Source of the DNA: Candidatus Pantoea deserta
GTDB taxonomy: Bacteria; Pseudomonadota; Gammaproteobacteria; Enterobacterales; Enterobacteriaceae
Assembly (NCBI RefSeq): GCF_003813865.1
Contig: NZ_RMVG01000020.1
Location: 1 to 64,000 of the forward strand
Length of the DNA stretch: 64,000 nucleotides
Reading direction: 5' to 3'
In this document: one piece after another, positions 36,808-45,760 of the stretch
How the letters are laid out: each line of letters opens with the position of its first letter
Position numbering within the stretch: the first letter of the stretch is position 1
Program-made: the position numbers and the translations under genes
Notes under the pieces: model-generated
The model's database searches: none
What the model was told of the DNA's origin: nothing
What the model saw: only the letters and a program-made list of their open reading frames with translations

Positions 36808-37650
36808 ATGAAAATTTGCCGTTATGGCCCAGTGGGTCATGAAAAGCCTGGTATTATTGACGACAATAATCAGCTGCGTGATTTGTCAGACGTTGTCAGC
36901 GATATTACGCCTGAAACGCTCGCAGTAGTGCTAGCGATGCGAGGCGAGGAAGCGAAGCTGGCTTCCTTGCCTGTAGTTGAAAGCAAGCCCCGCTTCGGTA
37001 CACCAATAAATACCGTTTCCAAATTTGTGGCAATTGGTTTGAATTACCTTGACCATGCCAAAGAAGCCGAATTGCCGGTCCCTGACGAGCCGGTTATCTT
37101 TTTTAAAGCACCGAGTTCCCTCTCTGGTGCAAATGATGACATCATCGTCCCTCCGCATTCTACAAAACTTGACTGGGAAGCAGAGCTAGGCATTGTAATT
37201 GGTCACAAAGCGAAGCAAGTCAGTCGTGAAGAAGCCCTTGAATATGTAGCGGGTTACTGCATCGTTAATGATGTATCCGATCGCGGATTCCAGTTTCAGT
37301 CCTCACAATGGGATAAGGCAAAGAGCTGCGACACTTTTGGTCCGATTGGCCCCTATATTGTGACCAAAGATGAAATCCCTGATCCGCAATCGCTTGAGAT
37401 TTGGCTTGAAGTTAATGGTCAAATACGTCAAAACAGCCATACGTCGCAGATGATATTTTCCGTAGCAGATATCGTCTCCTATGTAAGTCATTACATGACT
37501 CTTCTGCCAGGAGATTTGATTGCAACAGGTACGCCTGCTGGCGTAGGTTTGGGCTTTAAGCCTGAGCCAGTATGGTTACAGCCAGGCGATCGTATACTCA
37601 TACATATCGAAAAACTGGGTTATCAAAACCAGCGTGTAATTGCTCAGTAA
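36808..37650 (+). CDS. FAH-family hydrolase
   Basis: 280-residue member of the fumarylacetoacetate hydrolase family, of the kind found in sugar-acid (2,4-diketo-3-deoxy acid) and aromatic pathways. The metal site is visible: DWEAELGIVIG supplies two glutamates and CIVNDVSDR the aspartate. The GDLIATGTPAGVG stretch near the C terminus is conserved. The gene follows the propeller gene by eight bases with GAGG at the previous stop, so they are co-transcribed under the GntR regulator. Confidence 0.92.
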   Translation: MKICRYGPVGHEKPGIIDDNNQLRDLSDVVSDITPETLAVVLAMRGEEAKLASLPVVESKPRFGTPINTVSKFVAIGLNYLDHAKEAELPVPDEPVIFFKAPSSLSGANDDIIVPPHSTKLDWEAELGIVIGHKAKQVSREEALEYVAGYCIVNDVSDRGFQFQSSQWDKAKSCDTFGPIGPYIVTKDEIPDPQSLEIWLEVNGQIRQNSHTSQMIFSVADIVSYVSHYMTLLPGDLIATGTPAGVGLGFKPEPVWLQPGDRILIHIEKLGYQNQRVIAQ

Positions 37651-37670
37651 CGTAGACCTTATTCATTTAA

Positions 37671-37694
37671 CAGGCCGATATTTTTGTCGGCCTG
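37671..37694 (+). terminator. Hairpin after the FAH-family gene
   Basis: CAGGCCGA and TCGGCCTG form a perfect 8-base stem with a T-rich loop. There is no T-tract after it, so termination is uncertain. It lies 17 bases before the next AraC start. Confidence 0.4.
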
Positions 37695-37711
37695 ATTGGG
37701 GCGTCAGCTGA

Positions 37712-38545
37712 ATGGCTATAAGGAAAATTTTCACGCGTCATTCTCTGGGCAGCACAGCGAATGTGTGCCATAACCTGCGGCTTAAAGCGCGTAATATTAC
37801 CGCTGAAGAACCTACCATTATTCTTGTGCACCAGGGCATTAAAAAAATATATTGTGCCGGTCAGGAAATCGTTGTACAGGCCGGTCAGTCCGTCGTTGTA
37901 GCTGAGGGGTATACGTTCGATGCGATCAATTTTCCTTCTGAAGAAACCCAAACTTATGAAGCAAGCTGGCTCAGTTTTTCATGCGATTTAATCCGCAATA
38001 ACGTTACCGTCAATCCTGCTTCCAGAGTGGTGAAAGGTATTTGCGCACTACCAGAACCTACTGATAGTTTTTTTAGAGCGTTCAGCCACACTGTTGAGGC
38101 TGTTATAGATGAGGCGACAATACCTTTTAACGTAGCCCTTCAACGCATGCAAGAGATGCTAAGCTGGCTTGACGCATATGGAATGTTTTTTGGCCAGCAA
38201 ACTCAGGGTGGATTGAAAAACAAAATACGGCGGTTGGTTTCAACCAACATTGCGTATGAGTGGAATGCTCACTATATCGCTAAAGAGTTTGGCTTATCCG
38301 AAGCTACACTGCGTCGTCGGTTGAGTGCTGAAAACACATCCTTTATACGGCTGGTTATCGATGTTCGAATGTGCCGGGCGCTGACTTTATTACAGGTGAC
38401 CGATCTCCCCATTAATCTAATCGCATTAGAAGTAGGCTATCAAAACCCTTCTAAATTTTCAGCCAGATTCCGCGAACGTTTTGGTTTTAGTCCAGGACAG
38501 GTACGTACAGAAGGGCTAAGCAAAGATATTCACCGAATAACCTGA
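37712..38545 (+). CDS. AraC-family regulator
   Basis: 277-residue regulator with an N-terminal cupin-like sensor (GQEIVVQAGQSVVVAEGYTF) and a C-terminal AraC domain (IAKEFGLSEATLRRRLSA, then INLIALEVGYQNPSKFSARF). It resembles the GadX/ToxT-like group in layout. There is no clear ribosome site before the ATG, so expression may be weak or coupled. The target is unknown; the FAH-family pair upstream is a candidate. Confidence 0.88.
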   Translation: MAIRKIFTRHSLGSTANVCHNLRLKARNITAEEPTIILVHQGIKKIYCAGQEIVVQAGQSVVVAEGYTFDAINFPSEETQTYEASWLSFSCDLIRNNVTVNPASRVVKGICALPEPTDSFFRAFSHTVEAVIDEATIPFNVALQRMQEMLSWLDAYGMFFGQQTQGGLKNKIRRLVSTNIAYEWNAHYIAKEFGLSEATLRRRLSAENTSFIRLVIDVRMCRALTLLQVTDLPINLIALEVGYQNPSKFSARFRERFGFSPGQVRTEGLSKDIHRIT

Positions 38546-38558
38546 CCTGGACAGGATT

Positions 38559-39122
38559 TTAACGACCTTGTGTAATATGGATCGTCGCTTCGCCCAATGA
38601 ATTTGCTTTCGTCATAAAGCCTACCAGTGCCGGCGTAGCGTCAGCGGTGACACCCGGCAATGTGGCGACTTTCAGCGCGGTCAGGGTTACGACGTAGTGA
38701 TGGGTCTGTCCTTCTGGTGGGCAAGGGCCGCCATAGCCCGGTACCCCGAAATCAGTACGTGTTTGCAGAGTACCTGAAGGCGCGCCTTTACTATTAGCGG
38801 CAAGACCCGCAGGCAGTGAAGTCGCAGACGCAGGAATATTTACGACCTGCCAGTGCACCCAGCCAAGGCCAGTGGGCGCATCACGATCGTAAATCTGCAA
38901 CGCGAAGCTCTTTGTACCGTCAGGGGCGCCAGACCAGTTGAAAGAGGGCGAATGATTTTCACCGCTGCAACCAAAGCCATACGGCTGGCTTAAAAGCTGC
39001 GCATTTGGAAAGTTGCCGTTTGTCAACTCATGGCTTGAAAGGGTAAAGCCGGCCGCTACAACTGGCTGAGTTGCAAAAGCAAGACACAGCAACCCTGCTG
39101 CGGTTATAAATCTGTTAGTCAT
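38559..39122 (-). CDS. YbhB/YbcL-like PEBP family protein
   Basis: 187-residue phosphatidylethanolamine-binding-like protein with a Sec signal peptide (cleavage after VVAA), so periplasmic. DRDAPTGLGWVHW and the YGGPCPPEGQTHHY segment are the conserved ligand-pocket motifs. AGGAGA precedes the ATG. It is convergent with the AraC gene (13 bases apart). The function of bacterial periplasmic PEBPs is largely unknown; YbcL of some E. coli modulates host inflammation. Confidence 0.93.
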   Translation of the reverse strand: MTNRFITAAGLLCLAFATQPVVAAGFTLSSHELTNGNFPNAQLLSQPYGFGCSGENHSPSFNWSGAPDGTKSFALQIYDRDAPTGLGWVHWQVVNIPASATSLPAGLAANSKGAPSGTLQTRTDFGVPGYGGPCPPEGQTHHYVVTLTALKVATLPGVTADATPALVGFMTKANSLGEATIHITQGR

Positions 39123-39879
39123 TTGATAGTTTCTCCTGTGTTATTTTTCACCAGAATAATGAATCCATTCCAAATATGCGCCTCTGAAACGGTCAGTTAC
39201 TGCTCCAGTTCGCTCAATCGTTCTGTTAAGTGGAGACGTCGTTTGAAAGCAAGATGTCCATATAAAGCATAAACAGTGTTTTTATAAAATATCAGGGAAA
39301 ATGCAGTAAGTATGCAGATACTATTCGAAGTAAAACAATAGCAAAATTTTTACTTGCCTGAATGCCAGTTGATTTTTGTTAATATTATTCTGGATGAGCA
39401 GCCCCTGTTGTTTATCCAATATAATGAAAAAGCTTAGTTTCACTTCTTTTGAGCGGCGCAAGCCGTAACCGGGAAATTACCCTGATATGGAACTATTACT
39501 CTGGCCTTTATAAATGATACGAAGTTATCCGCCCGGGATTATGAATAGCTTTCTTTTGGGCCAGACGAATCATCGGCCTTGCGTATATCGCTTAAGCTGA
39601 GCCAGCGATACTATCACACTAATTACCTTAAATTTAATTTATGCCTTTCCACATTTTTAATTAAACACTCTGCCGCACGCTTTATTGCTGACTTTGGTTT
39701 CGTCTATAGACACCATCCCGCGACCGTGTTAAATACCCAAACTTTTAATCACTGGATTTTTGATTTGCACCATATTTTTTTTGGCCTGACAGAGCAGCTT
39801 TTTATTGCATAGACTTCAATCTCAGGCATGCGGTTATCTTGATTATTTATCTACTGAACTATCGCGCGGAGTGGTTGCG
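39123..39879. other. Gene-free AT-rich stretch
   Basis: About 750 bases without a supported gene. A 77-codon frame at 39579-39812 has no ribosome site and no recognisable content. It borders the decayed cupin copy and may be what is left of a deleted part of the catabolic cluster. Confidence 0.5.
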
Positions 39880-40243
39880 AGCTCCGCTGCAAGCAGTACC
39901 ATTCTGCCGATTTCAATCAGTTTACAGTTAGCGTCCGGCAAGCCACGAATTAATATGATCTTTATCTGCTCTGTTTCCAGTGTATTTATGAACTGATGCG
40001 ATATAAAAGGGAAATAAACATGACTTCCTGCGACTGGATTGTGAACGACTCCGCGACAAAGTCGATGATGGCGTGGTCTTTAATCATCAGCACGTTATCT
40101 TTGAAGTTATGAAAGTCGAAGAGGATCCTGGCGTCATCGGGAAATTCAGTGTGGCCGGTGATAAAGGCGGCGGCACCAATAACAGTTATTACTAATGGCG
40201 TGGTGCGGGCACCGTGTGAATATGAGATGGATATAGCAGCCAC
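39880..40243 (-). pseudogene. Decayed copy of the cluster's cupin gene
   Basis: The minus strand reads TTPLVITVIGAAAFITGHTE and later FDFHNFKDNVLMIKDHAI. After a frameshift near 40000 it reads INTLETEQIKIILIRGLPDA and LLAAEL. The intact cupin at 62207-62626 has TTPLVTAGMGASAFITGYTE, HFHNCEESVLLVEGNAI, RNASETEPMKIMWVYGSPDA and PIAAEH in the same order. The metal-binding HxH is changed (DFHN) and the PAGVPHRF strand is lost. It lies just downstream of deoR on the same strand. Confidence 0.85.
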
Positions 40244-40295
40244 GAGCTGGGCTTGAATTTAATGATACCTTCATTTGTTATTATTCAGAACTTTG

Positions 40296-41036
40296 TTAAT
40301 CCCGCAGCGGATGAAATTTAAGGGGGTCAATGCGATCTTTAAGCACTAGTTCTGCGGCGGGATAATTGGTGATGACTACATCCGCTATACCGAGCGTATA
40401 AAGGTTAAACAGACCGCTTTGATCGTAGTACTTGCTGTCGGCAAGTAGCACCGTACGACGCGCCGCCCTGGTAAGCATTCGATACCAGCTTTGACGATGT
40501 TCGTCATGATGCCAGACGCCACGTTCGCTCCAGCTGTCAGGAGACAGAAAAAGCAACTCAAAGCTGAGAGAATTTAGCATCTCAAGCGCCAGCGATTTAT
40601 GGCAAGTATTATCGCTGCGGTTGAGCTCGCCGCCGATAAAAAAAAGCTTCGCTGAGGTTTCACGCACGATGCCTTCAGCGATATGGAAATCATTGGTGAC
40701 GGCAGTCATCTCCGATGTCCAGGGGATGAGCTGTGCCAGCTGGTGGCACAGTGTGCCGCTGTCGAGGAAGATGACCCGGCTCTGTTCAAGGTAGCTCAGC
40801 GCTGCCTTCAACAGCGGGTAATTCTCAGGCGTCTTATTTTGACTGCGCGTGACAGAAGCGAGCGATTTTACCCCGCCGCGTACGGCGATGAGTGCTCCAG
40901 TGGAGGAGAGTTTAGCGACGTCTCGGCGAATAGTCATTACCGAGACATGTAATCTATCCGCCAGCGCCTTTAGTTTTATAAAGGGCTCGTCTGCAAGCGC
41001 ATTGAGAATTTGCTGATGCCGTTCTGTGGAAATCAT
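40296..41036 (-). CDS. DeoR-family regulator of arm A
   Basis: 246-residue DeoR-type repressor: N-terminal winged helix (LKALADRLHVSVMTIRRDVAKL) and a C-terminal sugar-isomerase-like sensor (FLDSGTLCHQLAQLIP, VTNDFHIAEGI, LLADSKYYDQSG) that normally binds a phosphorylated sugar or sugar acid. It starts four bases after the CitMHS stop, so it is the last intact gene of the otnK-otnC-transporter operon. A phosphorylated oxo-tetronate is a plausible effector. Confidence 0.92.
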   Translation of the reverse strand: MISTERHQQILNALADEPFIKLKALADRLHVSVMTIRRDVAKLSSTGALIAVRGGVKSLASVTRSQNKTPENYPLLKAALSYLEQSRVIFLDSGTLCHQLAQLIPWTSEMTAVTNDFHIAEGIVRETSAKLFFIGGELNRSDNTCHKSLALEMLNSLSFELLFLSPDSWSERGVWHHDEHRQSWYRMLTRAARRTVLLADSKYYDQSGLFNLYTLGIADVVITNYPAAELVLKDRIDPLKFHPLRD

Positions 41037-41040
41037 TGCA

Positions 41041-42342
41041 TCAAACCGGAACGATGCCTAAAGTCATCGCCGCGAGTAGCGCGCAGATGCTCAGGAACCA
41101 TACCTTAATCATCGAGTGGCGAATATGCTCATCTACACGAAGATTAAGCAGGTTCAGACCAAGATGGGTCGCAGGGATCACCGGGCTTAATAACAAGCCA
41201 ATCTGTTCGGTAATCAGCATGGCAATAGTTACGTGCAAAGGCGAGACGTTGAAATTCTGGCCAAGCCCTACCGCCAGCGGCAGCAGGGCAAAATAGAAGG
41301 CGTCCGAGCCGATTAATATCACCACCGGCACGCTAAAGGCCGCCAGAATAAGATAGAGATAAGGGCCGAGGCTGTCAGGAAATATCGCCGCCAGCTCATT
41401 GACCAGCACTTTGATAATGCCGGTATTTTGCAGTATGCCGACAAAGACGCCTATGGTGAGAAAAATGACGATAACCGGGAAGATAGTGATCGCATACTCT
41501 TTGATTTTCTGCTGCGCCTTTTTTGCGTCGGGATAATTAATCATGACCGCCAGCGCGAAGGCGATCATAAACAGGTAATTGCCTGCCACCCAGCCCACCA
41601 CCAGCGTCACGATGGTGGCGATAACCAGCGCGAAGTTGAGTTTCAGCAGCCAGGGACGCGGATTCGCCTGCGGGTTCAGCATCTCCAGGCGCATCTGATG
41701 GAAGGCTTCGTGCGAGATCCCCGAGCCTTTGCGGTTCTCAACGCGCGCCATCCAGGCGCAGAGCAGGATGCCCAATACAAACAGCACCCCTTGCAGCGGC
41801 AGCAGCTGGTAATATACGGCAAGAATATCGAGATGGGTGACCGCGACGGCACGATTCAGGGAGCCGCCCCAGGGCGTGATGCCGGTGACGCCGACGCCGA
41901 CGGTCACCAGCAGCAGCAGGGTTTTCCGGCTGATATTCATCTTCTCATAGATGGGCAGCAGCGCAGGCACGGTGACCAGCAACGTCGCGTAAGCGTTGCC
42001 GTCAAGGCTACAGACCGAGGCGATGACCAGCGTCGCCAGCAAAATGGAAAAGGTAGAAGGCGTAACAAAACGCAGAATAAAGCGCACAATTACGTCGAAA
42101 ACGCCGACTTCTTTCATCAGGGTAAAGAACATCGCGCTGAAAGCCACCAGCGTGGCGGTGCCCACCACTGATTTCAGCCCCAGCGCAACATATTCTCCCA
42201 GTTCTTTAAAGCCAAACCCGCAAACCAGCGCTGCAAGGGTGGGCAGGATAATAAACAGCACGCCTGGCGGAAAACTGTTTTTAAGCAGGCACCAGGTCAG
42301 CACGATAAACATGACTATCCCGGTAATCAGCATGAGTGACAT
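41041..42342 (-). CDS. CitMHS-family carboxylate transporter (arm A)
   Basis: 433-residue inner-membrane carrier with about 11-12 spans, of the citrate-Mg/H+ symporter family. VCSLDGNAYATLLVTVPALLP and TPWGGSLNRA are conserved membrane-reentrant segments. A related but distinct carrier is encoded at 55337. In this operon it should import a hydroxy-carboxylate that reaches OtnK as 3-oxo-tetronate; that substrate is inferred from context only. Confidence 0.88.
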   Translation of the reverse strand: MSLMLITGIVMFIVLTWCLLKNSFPPGVLFIILPTLAALVCGFGFKELGEYVALGLKSVVGTATLVAFSAMFFTLMKEVGVFDVIVRFILRFVTPSTFSILLATLVIASVCSLDGNAYATLLVTVPALLPIYEKMNISRKTLLLLVTVGVGVTGITPWGGSLNRAVAVTHLDILAVYYQLLPLQGVLFVLGILLCAWMARVENRKGSGISHEAFHQMRLEMLNPQANPRPWLLKLNFALVIATIVTLVVGWVAGNYLFMIAFALAVMINYPDAKKAQQKIKEYAITIFPVIVIFLTIGVFVGILQNTGIIKVLVNELAAIFPDSLGPYLYLILAAFSVPVVILIGSDAFYFALLPLAVGLGQNFNVSPLHVTIAMLITEQIGLLLSPVIPATHLGLNLLNLRVDEHIRHSMIKVWFLSICALLAAMTLGIVPV

Positions 42343-42384
42343 AGTAAAATTAGCTCTTTTTTATTTTGTAAAGGCACAGAAAAT

Positions 42385-42410
42385 CCGGGTAATAAATTAC
42401 CCGGTCGCGT
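42385..42410 (-). terminator. Hairpin between otnC and the transporter gene
   Basis: CCGGGTAA (42385-42392) and TTACCCGG (42397-42404) form an 8-base stem. Read on the minus strand it is followed by ATTTTC, so it may act as a partial terminator that lowers transporter and deoR expression. Confidence 0.45.
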
Positions 42411-42419
42411 AGCTCGCGC

Positions 42420-43058
42420 TTATTTCATATTAAAAAGGGTGTTCAGCTCGTCGACATTTTCTGGCGTCAGCGTATTCATGCCAAAGGGCTTGAGCATAAA
42501 ATAGAGGCGGGCAGTTTCCTCTAACTCCTCGGCGTTAAATACCGCCTCGCGGATATCCTTGCCGGAAATAATCGGGCCGTGGTTAGCCAGCAACATGGAA
42601 TTATGTTCAGCGGCGAGTTTCTCCACTTCCTGCGCAATAACCGGCGAGCCGGGGCGAATATAGCGGATTACCGGCAGCTTGCCGACGCGCATCACATAGT
42701 AAGGGGTAATCGGCGGCAGCGCATTGGCATAATCGAGATCGGGCAGACAGGAGAGTGCGGTGAGCCACGGCGAATGGAGATGCACAATGCCGCCGCACTG
42801 TGGGCGCTGGCGGTAGATGGCCAGGTGCATCAGGATCTCTTTCGACGCCTTTTGGCCCGACAGCAGTTCCCCTTCCATCGTGACTTTGCTCAGCGTGTCG
42901 GCATCCAGATCGCCAAAGCTGGAGTTAGTGGGCGTGGCCAGCACATTGCCGTCTGGCAGTTTCAGGCTGATATTGCCCGCGCCGCCGCTACTGTAGCCGC
43001 GTTGATACATTGAGCGGGCGTAGCGCACCAGGTCCTGGCGCAGTTGAGATTCACTCAT
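42420..43058 (-). CDS. otnC: 3-oxo-tetronate 4-phosphate decarboxylase
   Basis: 212-residue class II aldolase-fold enzyme. With its partner kinase it converts 3-oxo-tetronate 4-phosphate to DHAP and CO2. The family's metal and catalytic residues are visible: GGAGNISLKLPDG, HLHSPWLTALS (HxH) and LANHGPIISG (third histidine). AGGAGT precedes the ATG inside the end of otnK, which it overlaps by 8 bases. The pairing with otnK makes the assignment firm at the level of family. Confidence 0.9.
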   Translation of the reverse strand: MSESQLRQDLVRYARSMYQRGYSSGGAGNISLKLPDGNVLATPTNSSFGDLDADTLSKVTMEGELLSGQKASKEILMHLAIYRQRPQCGGIVHLHSPWLTALSCLPDLDYANALPPITPYYVMRVGKLPVIRYIRPGSPVIAQEVEKLAAEHNSMLLANHGPIISGKDIREAVFNAEELEETARLYFMLKPFGMNTLTPENVDELNTLFNMK

Positions 43059-44310
43059 GGAAAGACTCCTGTGCTTTCAGGAAAAAGTCGCTGTTGCCAA
43101 AGTTGCCGGATTTGAGGATCACCCATTTCTTTTCATCAAGAACCTGCGTCCAGGGTACGCCAGGCGCGACGGCGTCGCCGATTACCATGCCCCGAATATT
43201 CAGTCCCTGTGTGACGGCACCGGAGGTTTCGCCACCCGCGACAATAAATTTATTAAAACCCTGCTGGCTCAGCGTTTGCGCCAGCGCGGCGAAGAATCTT
43301 TCAATCTTTTCGCTTACCAGTGCGGCGCCGTACTTTTCCTGAATGAGCGCGATGAGCTGCGGCGGCTGTGTGGCATAGACCAGTGGGGCGAGGGCATCGT
43401 CGGCGTGCTGACGCACCCACTCCGCGACGACTGGCAGATACGCTGTATCATGAAGGATTTTTTCGACGTCCAGCGCCAGAGAGGAGGCTCGCTGCTGGTA
43501 GAAATCGACCTGCTGACGCGTCATCGAAGAGCAGCTGCCCGACAGCACCACGCTGTATCCCGCAGTGTCAATGGTCATGGTGCGGCGAGTGCCGCTCTGC
43601 TGCTGCGTATCGACCGCGGCGATAGCCCAGCCCAGCCCGGCGGCGCCCGTCACCAGCGGAAACGCGGCGGTGGCGCGCGCCATAGTCAGCAGATCGGCGT
43701 TATCAAGTACGTCGAAAATCACATAGCGAGCCTGACTCTGCTGCAGTGCTGCCAGCTGAGTCTGAATCTGATCCGGATGATTTTTTACCGTATCAAGGGT
43801 GATATTGCCGCACAGGCCAGCTGACTGCGCTTCCATCAGTTTTTTCAGTGACGATTCCGTCATCGGGGTGACCGGGTGATGCTGCATGCCGCTTTCGTTG
43901 AGCAACTCGCCTTTGACGAACAGGTGGCCGTGAACGATGGTGCGGCCGTTATCCGGTACCGCCGGACAAATCAGCGTCATCTCAGCCCTGAGATTTTTCA
44001 TCAGCGCGTCGGTGACTGGCCCAATATTGCCCTGCGCGGTGGAATCGAATGTCGAACAGTATTTAAACAGCTGACGCTGGCAGCCCTGCGCCTTAAGCCA
44101 GTTGGAGGCAGCCAGCGACTGGCTTACCGCATCCTCTACCGCAATCGAGCGGCTCTTGAGCGCGATGACGATCGCGTCCACGCCTTCAGAGGAGAATGCC
44201 TCCCCGGGCACGCCGTTAAACAACACCACTTTCCAGCCGGCGTTCACCATAAAACTGGCGATATCCGTGGCGCCGGTAAAGTCATCGGCGATAACGCCTA
44301 ACCTGATCAT
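43051..44310 (-). CDS. otnK: 3-oxo-tetronate kinase
   Basis: 419-residue four-carbon acid sugar kinase (DUF1537 fold, YgbK type). It phosphorylates 3-oxo-tetronate for OtnC. The start at 44310 (ATG, AAGGG upstream) is preferred to the TTG at 44331. The N-terminal LGVIADDFTGATDIASFMV and the C-terminal FIVAGGETSGAVTQGL (nucleotide site) are family hallmarks. It is the first gene of the arm A minus operon. Known pathways supply 3-oxo-tetronate by LtnD- or DenD-type dehydrogenases; neither is here, but an isopropylmalate-dehydrogenase-like enzyme is encoded divergently. Confidence 0.92.
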   Translation of the reverse strand: MIRLGVIADDFTGATDIASFMVNAGWKVVLFNGVPGEAFSSEGVDAIVIALKSRSIAVEDAVSQSLAASNWLKAQGCQRQLFKYCSTFDSTAQGNIGPVTDALMKNLRAEMTLICPAVPDNGRTIVHGHLFVKGELLNESGMQHHPVTPMTESSLKKLMEAQSAGLCGNITLDTVKNHPDQIQTQLAALQQSQARYVIFDVLDNADLLTMARATAAFPLVTGAAGLGWAIAAVDTQQQSGTRRTMTIDTAGYSVVLSGSCSSMTRQQVDFYQQRASSLALDVEKILHDTAYLPVVAEWVRQHADDALAPLVYATQPPQLIALIQEKYGAALVSEKIERFFAALAQTLSQQGFNKFIVAGGETSGAVTQGLNIRGMVIGDAVAPGVPWTQVLDEKKWVILKSGNFGNSDFFLKAQESFHE

Positions 44311-44354
44311 GCTTTTTCCCTTCGTGCTCAATGAATGGGCACATACTGCTTTTG

Positions 44355-44370
44355 TGTATTTATAAATGCA
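44355..44370. promoter_or_regulatory. TGCATTTA-type operator near otnK
   Basis: TGTATTTA followed directly by TAAATGCA, a 16-base palindrome with one mismatch, 45 bases upstream of the otnK start. The same half-site recurs at several promoters of the cluster (44583, 54219, 54374, 57637). Confidence 0.5.
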
Positions 44371-44389
44371 AAGATAATCCGTGTTAATT

Positions 44390-44405
44390 TGTGGATAAGA
44401 TCACA
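44390..44405. promoter_or_regulatory. CRP-like site for otnK
   Basis: TGTGG-ATAAGA-TCACA fits the CRP consensus TGTGA-N6-TCACA with one mismatch. It lies 80 bases upstream of the otnK start, a suitable place for catabolite activation of the leftward operon. Confidence 0.55.
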
Positions 44406-44556
44406 AATTTAACCTCTAAAGCTTCGCTGTTACTATTTTGCAATGATTTGTAAAAACAAGAGACATAAGAGCTGCCCGGCAATTTATAAATTTTCATGCT
44501 ACTAACTGACTGAAATCTAACAAACTTGCACAAATGTGATTTTTTTGTGTGATAAA

Positions 44557-44572
44557 TGTGATCTCTGTCACC
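44557..44572. promoter_or_regulatory. CRP-like site for the dehydrogenase operon
   Basis: TGTGA-TCTCTG-TCACC, one mismatch from the ideal CRP site, 64 bases before the dehydrogenase start. Confidence 0.6.
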
Positions 44573-44582
44573 TTGCTATCAG

Positions 44583-44606
44583 TGCATTTATTGTTATAAA
44601 AATGCA
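44583..44606. promoter_or_regulatory. TGCATTT inverted repeat near the dehydrogenase
   Basis: TGCATTT (44583-44589) and AAATGCA (44600-44606) face each other across ten bases, 30 bases before the dehydrogenase start and just downstream of the CRP-like site. This is a repressor-like position. Confidence 0.5.
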
Positions 44607-44635
44607 ATCGAAACTGACCCACTATTGGAGTGTAT

Positions 44636-45706
44636 ATGCGTATTCTGGTTCTGCCTTGTGACGGCATCGGTCCTGAAATCACCTCAGCTGCGGTAACCGT
44701 GCTGAACTCTCTGGACAAAGCCTATGGCCTGGGTTTTGAGTTTGACTATGAAGATGTCGGCTTCAAAAGCCTGGAGCTGCACGGCACCACGCTGCGTCAG
44801 GAGTCGCTGGAAAAAGCGAAAACCTACGACGGCATTATTCTCGGCACCCAGTCGCACGCCGACTATCCGGCGCCGGAAAAGGGCGGACGCAATGTCTCCG
44901 CCGGTTTCCGTATTGGCCTTGACCTCTACGCCAACGTGCGTCCGGCGCGTACCCGTCCGTTCCTGACCTCGAATATGAAAGAGGGCAAAACCATGGACCT
45001 GGTAATCATGCGTGAGGCGACCGAGGGCTTCTATCCCGATCGCAACATGACGCGTGGCTGGGGTGAAGTGATGCCTAGCCCGGACATGGCGCTCTCAACG
45101 CGTAAGATTACCCGCCACTGTTCTGAGCGTATCGCGCGCAAAGCCTTTGAGCTGGCGATGCAGCGTCGTAAAAAAGTCACTGCGATCCATAAAGCCAACA
45201 GCTTCCATATGACCGACGGCCTCTTCCTGGAAGCGGTGCGCGACGTCGCCAGAGAGTTCCCGGAAGTGGAGCTGGACGATCTGCTGGTTGACGCCTCAAC
45301 CGCGCACCTGGTGCGTAACCCGGAGCGTTTCGACGTGCTGGTCGCTACCAACTTCTACGGCGACATCATCAGCGACCTGGCGAGCGAGCTGTCAGGTAGC
45401 CTGGGTCTGGCAGGCTCTATCATGGCCAGCGACACCCACTGCTGCGCGCAGGCACAGCACGGTTCCGCGCCGGATATCCAGAATCAGGACAAGGCTAATC
45501 CGGTCTCAATGATCCTGTCGGCGGCGATGATGCTGGCGTGGTATGCAGAAAAGCATAACCAGCCGACGTTCCTGAAAGCGGCGCAGGAGATTAACCGCGC
45601 CGTCGACGAAGTGTTGGAAAATCCCGAAACGCGCACGCCGGATCTGGGCGGACGCTGTGGTACCAAGGCCTTTGCCGAGAAAGTGGCTGCGGCTATCCGC
45701 GCATAA
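44636..45706 (+). CDS. Isopropylmalate/tartrate-dehydrogenase-family enzyme A
   Basis: 356-residue NAD-dependent beta-decarboxylating dehydrogenase of the isopropylmalate, isocitrate, D-malate and tartrate group. The start at 44636 is chosen by TTGGAG five bases upstream. Substrate arginines are in NVRPARTRP and VIMREATEG, the lysine in HKANSFHMTDG, the metal aspartates in FYGDIISDLASE, and the cofactor loop in HGSAPDIQNQDKANP. No leucine genes are near. A strongly similar paralogue is at 61106. Next to otnK/otnC it may make a 3-oxo acid from a C4 sugar acid or tartrate; this is inference. Confidence 0.9.
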   Translation: MRILVLPCDGIGPEITSAAVTVLNSLDKAYGLGFEFDYEDVGFKSLELHGTTLRQESLEKAKTYDGIILGTQSHADYPAPEKGGRNVSAGFRIGLDLYANVRPARTRPFLTSNMKEGKTMDLVIMREATEGFYPDRNMTRGWGEVMPSPDMALSTRKITRHCSERIARKAFELAMQRRKKVTAIHKANSFHMTDGLFLEAVRDVAREFPEVELDDLLVDASTAHLVRNPERFDVLVATNFYGDIISDLASELSGSLGLAGSIMASDTHCCAQAQHGSAPDIQNQDKANPVSMILSAAMMLAWYAEKHNQPTFLKAAQEINRAVDEVLENPETRTPDLGGRCGTKAFAEKVAAAIRA

Positions 45707-45717
45707 TGGCTGACATG

Positions 45718-45748
45718 AGGCTGCCGTCATCAACGGCAGCCTGTTTTC
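45718..45748 (+). terminator. Terminator between dehydrogenase and racemase-like gene
   Basis: AGGCTGCCGT (45718-45727) and ACGGCAGCCT (45733-45742) form a perfect 10-base stem followed by GTTTTC. It ends just before the next ribosome site, so it probably reduces rather than blocks downstream expression. Confidence 0.7.
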
Positions 45749-45760
45749 ATGGAGACAATG

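Larger units (their letters stand above)
44311..44635. other. Divergent promoter region between otnK and the dehydrogenase
   Basis: 325 bases with no gene. It contains two CRP-like sites and two TGCATTTA-type inverted repeats, one set near each of the divergent genes, so both arms of this locus appear to share catabolite control and a specific regulator. Confidence 0.7.

Noticed and set aside
41428..42171. 247-codon plus frame opposite the CitMHS gene
   Set aside because: Glutamine, arginine and histidine-rich shadow of a clear membrane protein on the other strand.
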